DNA of 64,000 nucleotides from Aulosira sp. FACHB-615 (lineage in GTDB: Bacteria; Cyanobacteriota; Cyanobacteriia; Cyanobacteriales; Nostocaceae), in contig NZ_JACJSE010000009.1 of the NCBI RefSeq assembly GCF_014698045.1, forward strand, positions 62,001-126,000. The letters run 5' to 3'. Shown here piece after piece: positions 25,452 through 34,108 of the stretch. Under the pieces are notes generated by a model, which made no database searches, was not told where the DNA came from, and worked only from the letters and a program-made list of their open reading frames with translations. Both the position numbers and the translations under genes were made by a program. Position 1 is the stretch's first letter. Each line of letters starts with the position of its first letter.

Positions 25452-25729
25452 GTATTAAGACTGAGGCAGTCATAGCCACAATTAAGTCAAAAGTCAAAAA
25501 TTATCCGACTTTTGACTTCCCCGTAGGAGTGCAGATGTTTAAAAACCTCACACCCCTATACCCTTAAACCCCTACACCCCATCTCAACATTCCTGACAAA
25601 AAGTTGACAAAAAGTATTTAAAAAACATAAATTCCCCTCACATTGGTGAGAATTGGACAGACATAATACCAATAATTTTGGTAATTATAAATCTAGTCGT
25701 AGTACATCTGGTCTTTTCGCTACATCCAT

Positions 25730-25855
25730 AGGACTTACGCAAAAAAACGAAAAAATAAGGTTTTAGAACAGGGTGCAGGGGTATGAGGGTGTAAGGGTGT
25801 AAGTATTCAAAACCCCACACCCAATTCCCACAGATATTTTTGCTGCGTAAGTCCT
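25730..25855. mobile_element. Small inverted-repeat element, family B, copy 2
   Basis: AGGACTTACGCA...TGCGTAAGTCCT bounds 126 bp that are the reverse complement of 5821-5970, apart from a deletion of about 25 bp. A related CACCCCTATACCC-type fragment lies at 25545-25590. The remainder of 25452-26081 shows a GTCAAAA hairpin (25492-25518) and no gene. Confidence 0.85.
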
Positions 25856-26081
25856 GATCCAGTCAGATTAGGCTAGACGTTTTGTCCTATTTATAGGTAA
25901 AATACGGTAAACCAGTCGGCTTATAGTTCTTTGCTAAAAGCACTGTAAAAAAACTGTTCTTCATCTTCAACAAGGATCATCTCTTACCACCAAGAGCTTC
26001 CCCTAGCACTTGGCGGTAGTTTTTCCTGCTTTGCTGTAGACAGATTTGACTGTACGAGAAACCCGCATTTTTGGAAGGAGT

Positions 26082-26879
26082 ATGGATTATTTATTATTGC
26101 CACTATTAAGCTTCTTGGTGGGCATTGTCGTTGGCTTAACAGGAATTGGTGGAGCTTCTCTCATCACCCCAATGTTGATATTTGTTTTTCAAGTTCCGCC
26201 ATCAATTGCTGTCAGTTCTGATGTTGTAGCCGCCACCTTAATGAAGGTAGTTGGCAGCATTAAGCATTGGCAACAACAAACCTTAGACGCTGAAGTAGTC
26301 AAGTGGCTGGCTTTGGGTAGTGTTCCGGGTTCAATGTTGGGTGTGGGGATACTGCACTATATAAAGCACTCTGGAGAATATAACCTAGACAGTATTTTGC
26401 TGCGCTTGCTAGGGGGGACAATTTTACTCATTACTGTACTAGCGTTGGTACAACTGTTACTTTTGACATTTTTTCCTAAATTCAGTTTACCAGAACTACC
26501 AAAAATCGACTTAACTACTCATTTAGGTCGTTTCTACACCATACTTTTGGGGTCAGTTTTAGGCTGTTTGGTTGGACTAACGAGTGTTTCTTCTGGTTCG
26601 ATGTTTGCCTTGGTACTCATAGCCTTTTTCCGCCTTGATGCACGTAAGTTAGTAGGGACAGATATTTCGCAAGCTGCAATTTTATTATTGTTTACCTCCC
26701 TAGGACACCTCAGCTTAGGCACAGTTAATTGGAATTTGGTGTTACCGATATGGTTAGGTTCCGTTCCGGGAGTATTGTTGGGTGCAAAAATCTGTCAAAT
26801 AGCGCCACAACGCCCACTGCGATTTATTATCTATGCAATCTTGATGATGGTAAGTTGGAAGTTAGTTTATCAAGCTTAG
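26082..26879 (+). CDS. TauE/SafE-family sulfite exporter-like permease
   Basis: A 265-residue membrane protein with eight helices. The two half-repeats of the family are visible: GIVVGLTGIGGASLITPMLI near the N-terminus and GCLVGLTSVSSGSMFALVLI in the second half. Members export sulfite, sulfonates or other organic anions. I chose ATG 26082 (MDYLLLPLLSF), preceded by GGAAGGAG; the open frame extends 12 codons to a TTG. It lies upstream of two CadD-family genes, but the nearest one is convergent to it. Confidence 0.9.
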   Translation: MDYLLLPLLSFLVGIVVGLTGIGGASLITPMLIFVFQVPPSIAVSSDVVAATLMKVVGSIKHWQQQTLDAEVVKWLALGSVPGSMLGVGILHYIKHSGEYNLDSILLRLLGGTILLITVLALVQLLLLTFFPKFSLPELPKIDLTTHLGRFYTILLGSVLGCLVGLTSVSSGSMFALVLIAFFRLDARKLVGTDISQAAILLLFTSLGHLSLGTVNWNLVLPIWLGSVPGVLLGAKICQIAPQRPLRFIIYAILMMVSWKLVYQA

Positions 26880-26915
26880 TGAAAGACTAGAGGCTAGTGT
26901 TCATCATCAAATAAA

Positions 26916-27581
26916 CTATTGACTATTGACCCAAGGTAGTAAGTTGAATGTACCTCTTTCGTACATAATGAATAAACCTAAGCCAATTAAGACAAAAGGC
27001 ACAATAATTTTACCGTAGCGACTTAAAAGATAAGCAATGGTAGTGTGTTGGCTCAAAAAATACGCAACAGTACACCAAACACCAACCATAATTAAAAATA
27101 CACTTAAAATTACTCCCAAACTGGCAAAGGTTTGACCAGCAAATAAGGGAATATAAATACTAATATTATCCCCACCATTAGCAATTGTGACTGCGGCAAC
27201 TTTATAAGTTTGGGGATGCAAAATACTCAAAATTAAAGATAATAATGAATTAACTGGTGAATGCTGTTTAAAATCAGTGTTTACTTCTTGAATGGCGATA
27301 GTTTCTTGTTCTCGGTTGAGCAATTGCATCACACCGATCGCAATTGGTAAGATTCCGAGTAATCCTATCCATTCACGCTGCACAACTAAACCCCCAAAAA
27401 ACCCTGGTAAGCTGGCAATGATGATAGCTAAAAACCCAAGATATTGACCAAATATAATATGCCGCCGTCGAAATTTACCACCTACCTGAGAGAATAGTAG
27501 TAGTAGAACTATGATGTCATCAATATTAGTAGCAGAGAAAGCAATGATGCCTTCAAAAAAAGATGTAGCTAAATTATTCAT
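26916..27581 (-). CDS. CadD-family cadmium resistance transporter, paralogue 1
   Basis: A 221-residue membrane protein with six helices. It carries the CadD/LysE-superfamily features AFSATNIDDIIVLLLLFSQVG at the N-terminus and YKVAAVTIANGGDNISIYIPLFA in the middle (two conserved Asp-containing motifs). CadD proteins export Cd2+ or other cations. ATG 27581 is chosen over a TTG two codons upstream. It is head to head with a paralogue starting at 27605. Confidence 0.9.
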   Translation of the reverse strand: MNNLATSFFEGIIAFSATNIDDIIVLLLLFSQVGGKFRRRHIIFGQYLGFLAIIIASLPGFFGGLVVQREWIGLLGILPIAIGVMQLLNREQETIAIQEVNTDFKQHSPVNSLLSLILSILHPQTYKVAAVTIANGGDNISIYIPLFAGQTFASLGVILSVFLIMVGVWCTVAYFLSQHTTIAYLLSRYGKIIVPFVLIGLGLFIMYERGTFNLLPWVNSQ

Positions 27582-27604
27582 ACCCAAGTTTCAGCCTCTA
27601 GCAA

Positions 27605-28288
27605 ATGGATGATTTAATTAGTGCAATTAGTACAGGTGTTGTTGCCTTTAGCGCCACTAATATTGATGATATTGTGATTTTGCTACTTTTTTTTTCGCAA
27701 ATCAATACTGATTTTCGACCGCAACATATTTTTGTAGGACAGTATTTAGGTTTTACTGTCCTAGTCATTTTAAGTTTATCTGGTTTATTTGGTGGTTTTG
27801 TTTTAGGTGCTAACTGGTTGGGATTGTTAGGTTTGATTCCCATCGCTATCGGTATTAGTAATTTGATTAATCCAGAAGATGACAATCAAGAAGAGTTGGT
27901 AGCAGAAAATTTCACGTCTTCAGGAAGAGATACTATTAGTTTTATCGCTCCCCAGACTTATAGTGTTGCGGCAGTAACTATTGCTAATGGCAGTGATAAT
28001 ATTAGTGTGTATATTCCCCTGTTTGCTAGTAGTAATTTAACTAGCTTTTGGGTAATTATTGGGGTATTTTTTTTATTGTTGGGTGTTTTATGCTACGTTG
28101 CTTATAGGTTAGCTGATCAAAAGGCGATCGCAGATATTTTAACTCGCTACATTAATCAGCTTGTACCTTTTATTTTAATCGGTTTGGGTGCTTTTATTGT
28201 CTTAAAAACTGGGGCTTTAAGTTTAATCAAATTAGCTGTAAGTTGTTGCTGCTTAGTAGTATTGATGCGAAATGACGAAGCCAGTTAA
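27605..28288 (+). CDS. CadD-family cadmium resistance transporter, paralogue 2
   Basis: A 227-residue paralogue of the preceding gene: AFSATNIDDIVILLLFFSQIN, then IFVGQYLGFTVLVILSL and TYSVAAVTIANGSDNISVYI are nearly identical blocks. The linker (INPEDDNQEELVAENFTSSG) and C-terminus differ. Start codons of the two genes are only 23 bp apart, so a promoter for at least one must lie inside the other's coding region. A heterodimer or alternate use under different metals are possible; neither can be decided here. Confidence 0.9.
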   Translation: MDDLISAISTGVVAFSATNIDDIVILLLFFSQINTDFRPQHIFVGQYLGFTVLVILSLSGLFGGFVLGANWLGLLGLIPIAIGISNLINPEDDNQEELVAENFTSSGRDTISFIAPQTYSVAAVTIANGSDNISVYIPLFASSNLTSFWVIIGVFFLLLGVLCYVAYRLADQKAIADILTRYINQLVPFILIGLGAFIVLKTGALSLIKLAVSCCCLVVLMRNDEAS

Positions 28289-28744
28289 TTTGGCTCATCA
28301 GATAGGGTATAAAGGATGAATTCATAACCAGTTTGTATAACATTTAACCAAAAAACACTACATAATCTGAAAATTGTCTATTGACAACAAAATTAATTCA
28401 TGTATTCGTAAAATTTGTATCTTATTGCCAGATTTTTCTTTAACTCAAAGGCATAATAAAAGCACTCATTTCTCACTCTGGTGACTCTACTAACTTCTCA
28501 AATCATGACGGGGAGAGGATTTGTTGATGAAATGGGGAAAATCAATACTGTTTTCAGAAGAGGTTTGGTGATAATTCTCAGATAAACCTGACACGCTACT
28601 AATTCAAGATTTATCAAAAGACCTTTCTGGAAATATATCCTAGAAAATCACGCCTGTAACGCTTTGGTATGATAGTGCATCGAATGTTTGAGTAAAGCGT
28701 GTGAATTGACTAGGATATCTCCGCACATCTCAGTTGGAAGACAG
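28289..28744. other. Intergenic region with no recognised feature
   Basis: About 450 bp, AT-rich, before the acyltransferase-like gene. I see no repeat family, hairpin with T-run, or small gene. It should contain the promoter for the gene at 28745. Confidence 0.4.
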
Positions 28745-29551
28745 ATGGAAATTTCTTACCGCAACATTCATTATTCACGCAATCTTTCTTCTTCTTGGAC
28801 AGATTTTCCAGTCCTTCAAACCGACAAGTATATTTTGCGACTGGCTGCAACTGAAGAAGAATTAGAATCTATCTTCCGCTTGCGGTTTGAAGTTTTTAAT
28901 CTGGAATTAGGCTTGGGATTTTCTAGTTCTAGCCTCACCCAGATGGATAGGGATAAATTTGATGAAGTTTGTCATCATTTAATGTTGATTTCCAAACAAA
29001 CTGGTCAAACAATTGGCACTTATCGGATGCAAACTTATCAAATGGCATCTCAAGGTTTAGGTTTTGATGCAGCTGATGTGTTTAATCTCAGCACAATTCC
29101 TGAACATATACTGCAAACATCGGTAGAAGTTGGACGTGCGTGTATTGCTAAAGAATTTCGTCACAGTCAAGCCTTGTTATTACTGTGGGAAGGACTAGCA
29201 AATTATCTCATCTGGAGTAAGAATAAATATTTTTTTGGTTGTGCTTCATTACTCACACAATCTGCGAGACAAGCTGCTTGTGCATATCATTTTTTTCAAA
29301 AAAACAATTTCACGCATTCAAGTATTTTAGTATCTCCCAATTCGCCATACAAGTTAGAAATTACGCCACCTAATTTAGATAAATGTCAAGTAGAAATTCC
29401 CAAGATTTTACAAGCTTATTTAAGTATCGGGGCTAAAATATGTAGTTTACCAGCGATTGATCGACAGTTTAAAACAATTGATTTTTTGACTATTTCTAAT
29501 CTAGAAAATTTTACAAAATGGCATTTACCCAAGTGTTTGAAAAATAAATAA
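28745..29551 (+). CDS. GNAT-fold acyltransferase-like protein (OlsB/N-acyl amino acid synthase type)
   Basis: A 268-residue soluble protein from ATG 28745, preceded by GGAAG. The open frame extends to a TTG at 28688. The core has YILRLAATEEELESIFRLRF, FDEVCHHLMLISKQTGQTIG, TYRMQTY and VEVGRACIAKEFRHSQALLL, the pattern of acyl-ACP-dependent N-acyltransferases (COG3176; also the exosortase-associated acyltransferase group). Those enzymes make N-acyl amino acids or ornithine lipids. It is followed by glycosyltransferases on the same strand, which suggests a lipid or envelope role; that is inference. Confidence 0.78.
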   Translation: MEISYRNIHYSRNLSSSWTDFPVLQTDKYILRLAATEEELESIFRLRFEVFNLELGLGFSSSSLTQMDRDKFDEVCHHLMLISKQTGQTIGTYRMQTYQMASQGLGFDAADVFNLSTIPEHILQTSVEVGRACIAKEFRHSQALLLLWEGLANYLIWSKNKYFFGCASLLTQSARQAACAYHFFQKNNFTHSSILVSPNSPYKLEITPPNLDKCQVEIPKILQAYLSIGAKICSLPAIDRQFKTIDFLTISNLENFTKWHLPKCLKNK

Positions 29552-29582
29552 TTTTACTAGTGTCCGCCATCTTTCATCTCCC

Positions 29583-29712
29583 TATAAGACTCATATTTGA
29601 TTTATGAAAAAAATCAGGACACTCAGGTCAAGCTTCTTTCCTACTCCCTACTCCCCATTCCCTACTCCCTGCCTACACAACTAGATTCAGAAATCAAATC
29701 GGATTCCTATAT
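29583..29712. mobile_element. Small inverted-repeat element, family A, copy 2
   Basis: Ends ATAAGACTCATATTTGATTT and AAATCAAATCGGATTCCTAT surround the same CCTACTCCC-rich core as 4475-4630. The right end lies 13 bp before the start codon of the following glycosyltransferase. The element itself contains an in-frame ATG (29597) that would extend that gene artificially. Confidence 0.75.
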
Positions 29713-29725
29713 AATTTATGTAACT

Positions 29726-31336
29726 ATGCAGCAGAACACCATCATGCCAAGTTGGTTGCGGTTTTTAATTATTGTTTTGCTGGTGATGGCTTTATTGTTC
29801 CGCTTTTTTAATCTAGATAGCAAAGTTTATTCTCATGATGAAACATATACATCATTGCGAATTTCTGGCTATACAGTTGCGGAAGTCAAGCAGCAATTAT
29901 TTAATAATCGTGTAATTTCTCCAGAGAGTTTAACTCAGTTCCAAGGTGTGAATTCCCAAAAAGGACTGAGTGATACAATTATGTCTTTAGCGAAAGAAAA
30001 TCCGCAACGTACACCACTTTATTTTGCGATCGCGCGATTTTGGCTAGAGATTTTTGGTAATTCAATTACATCGATTCGCAGTTTATCAGCTTGTATTAGC
30101 TTGTTAGTATTTCCGGCTATTTATTGGTTATGTCGGGAATTATTTCCTGTATCCTTATCAGTATCTGGGATTGCGATCGCACTTGCCGCAGTTTCTCCAG
30201 TTTATCTGATATATGGCACAGAAGCCCAAGAATATATTCTGTGGTTTGTCATTATTATCATTAACAGTGCTGCACTCATCCGCGCTTTACGACTAGAGTC
30301 AACATCTGGAGATAAATCAACACCAGATCAGTTTTCTCATTGGAGTCTTTATACAGTCACTTTAGTATTAAGCCTCTACACCTGTATATGGAGTATATTG
30401 GTTGCGATCGCACATGGAATTTATGTGATCACAATTGCCGGATTTCGCTTCAATAAAGCTTTTTTAGCTTACCTCTCAGCTTCAGTTGTCGCCTTTTTTG
30501 CATTTATTCCTTGGCTAATTATTGGATTAGCCAAATTTTTGCAGTTCTTAATCTCAAATAATGAAGTAAATAGCCAATTACCATCACAGCCTGTATTCCC
30601 ATTCTTACTAACACAGTTCAGAAGAATATTTTTTGATTTAGATATGATGTTAGATAACAATTACAGTTATCTAATTTTAGGACTTTTGGTAATTTTAGTC
30701 GGATGTGCAATTGCCTTTCTCTGTCTGACTGCTAACTATCAAACTTGGCTATTTATTGTAATTTTGATGTTAGTACCATCATTACCATTAATTTTATCAG
30801 CCTTAAACTCTGGTGGCATCGAGATAGGTTCTGAGCCATATTTTTTCCCAGCTTATTTAGGTATTCAAATTGCTGTTGCTTATTTGTTAGCTACACAAAT
30901 TCATAACGGTGGTTTAGCAAGACGCAGAATTTGGCAAATCATTTTATCACTGCTGATTGTTACTGGACTAGTTTCGGCGCGGGTATATTATCAAGCTGGC
31001 ACTTGGTGGAATAAAGGCGTGAGTTATGATAACTTCCAAGTTGCTCAAATTATTCATCGTTCTTCCCGTTCATTATTAATTAGTGATGGGGAAGAAATTA
31101 ATTATGGGAATATCTTTTCTTTGAGTTATCTTTTAGATCCAACTGTCCAATTAAAGTTGGTGAAAAATCAAATTATTCCCAAAATTCCCGACGGCTATAC
31201 CCAAGTTTTCCTACTCAATATTGCTGATACTTGGCGACAAAAATTAGCAACTCAAAACCAAGCTAAAATAAATCTTGTTTATCGAGATGAGTATTACTCA
31301 CTCTGGGAATTACGCCAACCTCGTAAATCTCCCTAA
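29726..31336 (+). CDS. GT39-like membrane glycosyltransferase
   Basis: A 536-residue protein with about ten membrane helices. The first loop has the acidic pair SHDETYTSLRISGYT; NPQRTPLYFAIARFWLEIFG follows, as in polyprenyl-phosphate-sugar-dependent transferases. ATG 29726 (MQQNTIMPSWLRF) is chosen; ATG 29744 is an alternative. The frame reads back through the family A repeat to 29597, but those 43 codons are repeat-derived. It sits between the acyltransferase-like gene and a PIG-V-type mannosyltransferase on the same strand. Confidence 0.88.
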   Translation: MQQNTIMPSWLRFLIIVLLVMALLFRFFNLDSKVYSHDETYTSLRISGYTVAEVKQQLFNNRVISPESLTQFQGVNSQKGLSDTIMSLAKENPQRTPLYFAIARFWLEIFGNSITSIRSLSACISLLVFPAIYWLCRELFPVSLSVSGIAIALAAVSPVYLIYGTEAQEYILWFVIIIINSAALIRALRLESTSGDKSTPDQFSHWSLYTVTLVLSLYTCIWSILVAIAHGIYVITIAGFRFNKAFLAYLSASVVAFFAFIPWLIIGLAKFLQFLISNNEVNSQLPSQPVFPFLLTQFRRIFFDLDMMLDNNYSYLILGLLVILVGCAIAFLCLTANYQTWLFIVILMLVPSLPLILSALNSGGIEIGSEPYFFPAYLGIQIAVAYLLATQIHNGGLARRRIWQIILSLLIVTGLVSARVYYQAGTWWNKGVSYDNFQVAQIIHRSSRSLLISDGEEINYGNIFSLSYLLDPTVQLKLVKNQIIPKIPDGYTQVFLLNIADTWRQKLATQNQAKINLVYRDEYYSLWELRQPRKSP

Positions 31337-31443
31337 AGTCTGATTTTGCCAACCATTTAATCTTAAGTAATATTATGATAGTGAGTTAGGCACTAAACTT
31401 GTTGACGAAAATATAGCGAAGTGTCATCCAAAATGAAAGCCAG

Positions 31444-31553
31444 TAGGGTGTGTTAGGCGTAAGCCGTAACGCACCGAAAACTTTGCTGTAGATGTATTAC
31501 ACCGTCGCTAATACATCCTACATATATTTCAAAAATCAAATATGATTCCTATA
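31444..31553. repeat. Dispersed hairpin repeat followed by a family A half-element
   Basis: GTAGGGTGTGTTAGGCG, GCCGTAACGCACC and CGTCGCTAATACATCCTAC pair as an inverted repeat (31443-31511). At 31529-31553 the sequence AAAATCAAATATGATTCCTA matches the right end of family A. The start codon of the next gene directly adjoins this end. Confidence 0.6.
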
Positions 31554-32701
31554 TGAAAAAACTAATTAAACAACCAATACTATTTAAAAATATTAATTTC
31601 CCCATAAATGACTATCTTTTTATAATTTTAATGTGGCTCGTGAGCAGACTTGTAATTATTATTGCTATGCAAGTTGTTGCTCCTTTAATGCACACATCAC
31701 CTGTGCATCCATACTGGCAACCTCCATATCCCCTAGACTATAATCCTGGTTTTTTTCCGCAACCAGGTTGGGAATTATTTTCTCATTGGGATGGCAAGTG
31801 GTATCGCAAAATAGCTGTTGAAGGTTATAGCTATGCTAGAGATGGCAATCAATATCCTATTGCTTTTTATCCCTTATTTCCCTTAATTAGTCGTGGATTA
31901 ATGGTGTTGGGTTTACCCTTTGAAGTAGCGGGTACATTAGTAAATAATTTTGCTTTTTTAGGGGCATTGCTACTGTTATATTCTTGGGTCAAAGAACGTC
32001 ATGGAAGTTATGTGGCAAAATGGTCAACTGCTGTGATGATTTGGTGTCCGTTTTCTTTATACGGCACAGTTATTTATACTGAAGGTTTATTTTTATTATT
32101 GACTACGGCAGCCTTGCGAGCATTCGATAATCGTCAATATGTTTGGGCTGCTATTTGTGGGGCTTTGGCTAGTGCAACTCGCGCCACAGGAATTACATTA
32201 TTACCTACTTTTATTTTGCTTGCTTGGCAAGAAAAGAAACCATTAAGTGCTTATCTTGCCGGATTTTGTGTCCCATTAGGATTAATTTCATTTAGTGTAT
32301 ATTGTGCCATTGCTTTCAAAGATCCTTTAGCATTTGTGCATATCCAAAAAGCATGGGCGCAACCAAGTTGGTGGGAAATTTTAACTGATGCTATTGCTGT
32401 GGGCAAAGACAGTTTAATTAAAGTTGTGATGGTATTTGGTGGCGGTTATATGTTGTGGTATTTTCGCCACCAGTTGAGTAAAACGGCTGTAACCTACGGT
32501 TTTTGTTCTTTGTTACTCATCATCTTTTCTGGAGCATTGATGTCTGTTAGTCGTTATGCTTATGGCATTGTGTCGCTTTCATGGGCATTAGGTTTGGTAT
32601 TTTCTCGCCACAATCGTTGGGGATATGCAATTTTAACTTGGTTTGCCATATCACTTTATACTTACGCTTTTAATTTTTCTATCTGGAATTGGGTGGCGTA
32701 A
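31553..32701 (+). CDS. PIG-V-like mannosyltransferase family membrane protein
   Basis: A 382-residue membrane protein with about nine helices. The loop FSHWDGKWYRKIAVEGYSYA is the PIG-V/GT76-like signature (HWDxxWYxxIAxxGY), followed by IAFYPLFPLISRGL. Eukaryotic PIG-V adds the second mannose to GPI anchors; bacterial members use polyprenyl-linked sugars on unknown acceptors. It ends 2 bp before the stop codon of the convergent phosphopantetheinyl transferase gene. Confidence 0.9.
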   Translation: MKKLIKQPILFKNINFPINDYLFIILMWLVSRLVIIIAMQVVAPLMHTSPVHPYWQPPYPLDYNPGFFPQPGWELFSHWDGKWYRKIAVEGYSYARDGNQYPIAFYPLFPLISRGLMVLGLPFEVAGTLVNNFAFLGALLLLYSWVKERHGSYVAKWSTAVMIWCPFSLYGTVIYTEGLFLLLTTAALRAFDNRQYVWAAICGALASATRATGITLLPTFILLAWQEKKPLSAYLAGFCVPLGLISFSVYCAIAFKDPLAFVHIQKAWAQPSWWEILTDAIAVGKDSLIKVVMVFGGGYMLWYFRHQLSKTAVTYGFCSLLLIIFSGALMSVSRYAYGIVSLSWALGLVFSRHNRWGYAILTWFAISLYTYAFNFSIWNWVA

Positions 32702-32703
32702 TA

Positions 32704-33492
32704 TTAGGAGGATTTTTTAACAGTTCTTTCGTTGAACTGCCAATATTTGAAATCCAAACCAGAAGCCGCCACAGCCACAGCCGCACGATAATTATCAGCA
32801 GGTGTAAACTCCACAAGACTCCAGTCTTCAGATGTGAGTAATTTAGCACTTTGTTGAGGTGTGAGAGATATTTCTACTTGCTCTAACTGCGAAATTCCAT
32901 CACCTGTGGCTTTTAAATAAGCTTCCTTACAAGTCCAATAACGAAAAAATGCTTCTGGTTGTTGATGAGGAGGAAGCGATCGCACTAACTCATATTCTCG
33001 CGGTAAAAAGAACCTTTGAGCAAGAGCCTCCAAATCAGAAACAGAACGCATATACTCTAAATCAATGCCAATTTTGCTTGTGTAATTCACCGCACACAAA
33101 GCCAAATCTTGAGAATGCGACAAATTAAACAACAAACCACTAGCTGCTAAACCATCAGCTAAAAGTGGTTTACCACGAGGTTCATAGTCAAATCTTACTT
33201 CTTGTGGTGCAATCTTTAAGTAACGACTCAATATATTTCTCAAACTACCACGACCCGCAATGAAACGCTGGCGATGTTCCACAAAACGAAATCGGTTAGC
33301 GCGAGTCAGTTCATCACTAGATAAAGTTGCAGCAAAATTTTCTTGTAGTGAGTCTACTATATCAAGGTCAATTCGCCAGATATGAACTTCATTCGCTGAT
33401 AAAGTTAAATCTGCGGGTGCGGGTAGCCATGAATCGTTAATGCCAGTCAAAGTTTTTCTATTAAGCTCCTCATTATGACTGAAATTGCTCAT
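32704..33492 (-). CDS. 4'-phosphopantetheinyl transferase, Sfp type (HetI-like)
   Basis: A 262-residue enzyme that transfers phosphopantetheine from CoA to carrier proteins of fatty-acid, polyketide or peptide synthases. Motifs: FDYEPRGKPLL, LLFNLSHSQDLALCAV, IGIDLEYMRSVSDLE and FRYWTCKEAYLKATGDG (Mg2+-binding Asp/Glu). It strongly resembles Nostoc HetI, needed for heterocyst glycolipid synthase, but no hgl or het genes are adjacent. ATG 33492 (MSNFSHNEEL) overlaps the upstream AhpD-like gene by 20 bp, so the two are translationally linked. Confidence 0.93.
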   Translation of the reverse strand: MSNFSHNEELNRKTLTGINDSWLPAPADLTLSANEVHIWRIDLDIVDSLQENFAATLSSDELTRANRFRFVEHRQRFIAGRGSLRNILSRYLKIAPQEVRFDYEPRGKPLLADGLAASGLLFNLSHSQDLALCAVNYTSKIGIDLEYMRSVSDLEALAQRFFLPREYELVRSLPPHQQPEAFFRYWTCKEAYLKATGDGISQLEQVEISLTPQQSAKLLTSEDWSLVEFTPADNYRAAVAVAASGLDFKYWQFNERTVKKSS

Positions 33493-33865
33493 CCACTGGA
33501 ATTTTATAACCATTAGCCAAACGATTAGTCATATTTGCAGTCCCAACAATCGCCAGCAGTTCGCCAAACATCGCATCATTCATTCCTTTAGCACGGGCAG
33601 CAGCCGTATGGGACGATATACAGTAATCACAGCCATTCGTCACACTCACAGCAATATAAATCAACTCGCGCACCAGTGGGTCAAGTTCACCAGGGCCAGT
33701 CATCACTTCCTTAATTGTCTGCCAAGTACGTTGTAGCGTCGGCGGATGATTAGCTAAAGCTTTCCAAAAATTATTAATGTAATCTGTTTGTCGTGTTGCA
33801 CGAATATCATCATAGACTGCACGAACTTCGGCGCTGGCTTCTTCGTATTCGATCAGCTGAGTCAT
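33473..33865 (-). CDS. Carboxymuconolactone decarboxylase/AhpD-like protein
   Basis: A 130-residue small helical protein with the AhpD core: ELIYIAVSVTNGCDYCISSH contains the CxxC redox pair, followed by TAAARAKGMND. These proteins act as peroxidatic reductases or as enzymes; which holds here is open. ATG 33865 (MTQLIEYEEAS) is favoured over an upstream TTG. It is first in a two-gene unit with the phosphopantetheinyl transferase gene. Confidence 0.9.
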   Translation of the reverse strand: MTQLIEYEEASAEVRAVYDDIRATRQTDYINNFWKALANHPPTLQRTWQTIKEVMTGPGELDPLVRELIYIAVSVTNGCDYCISSHTAAARAKGMNDAMFGELLAIVGTANMTNRLANGYKIPVDEQFQS

Positions 33866-33964
33866 AAATAACAACAATTTGGCATTTTGGCATACTCATC
33901 TTAAACCGAATGGGTATTCTAAGGAAGTGGGATATTTTTAGGTGAAAAGTACTAATTAATATAT

Positions 33965-33992
33965 CCCTCGGTAGCTTGCCGAGGGATTTTTA
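33965..33992. terminator. Hairpin with T-run on plus strand
   Basis: CCCTCGG-TAGCTTG-CCGAGGG followed by ATTTTTATT on the plus strand. Both nearest genes are on the minus strand (one ending at 34109, one starting at 33865), so it more likely ends the transcript of the 34109-36085 pair from the other side, with a weaker AU-rich tail. Confidence 0.5.
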
Positions 33993-34108
33993 TTAATCAA
34001 AGATAGCTGGGATGGTAATTTGCAGTCCAACTCTCAACCAACCTAAAAAACAATGGTAAATGCCGACCTGAAAGATATTGAAGCTTTTTCAAAAATCAAA
34101 GATGACTC

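Noticed and set aside
29597..29725. N-terminal extension of the GT39-like gene
   Set aside because: The 43 codons are encoded by a family A repeat; the membrane helix and family pattern start after ATG 29726.
32704..33492. Heterocyst glycolipid (hgl/het) gene cluster
   Set aside because: The transferase resembles HetI, but its neighbours are an AhpD-like gene and a mannosyltransferase; no hetM, hetN or hgl genes are here.
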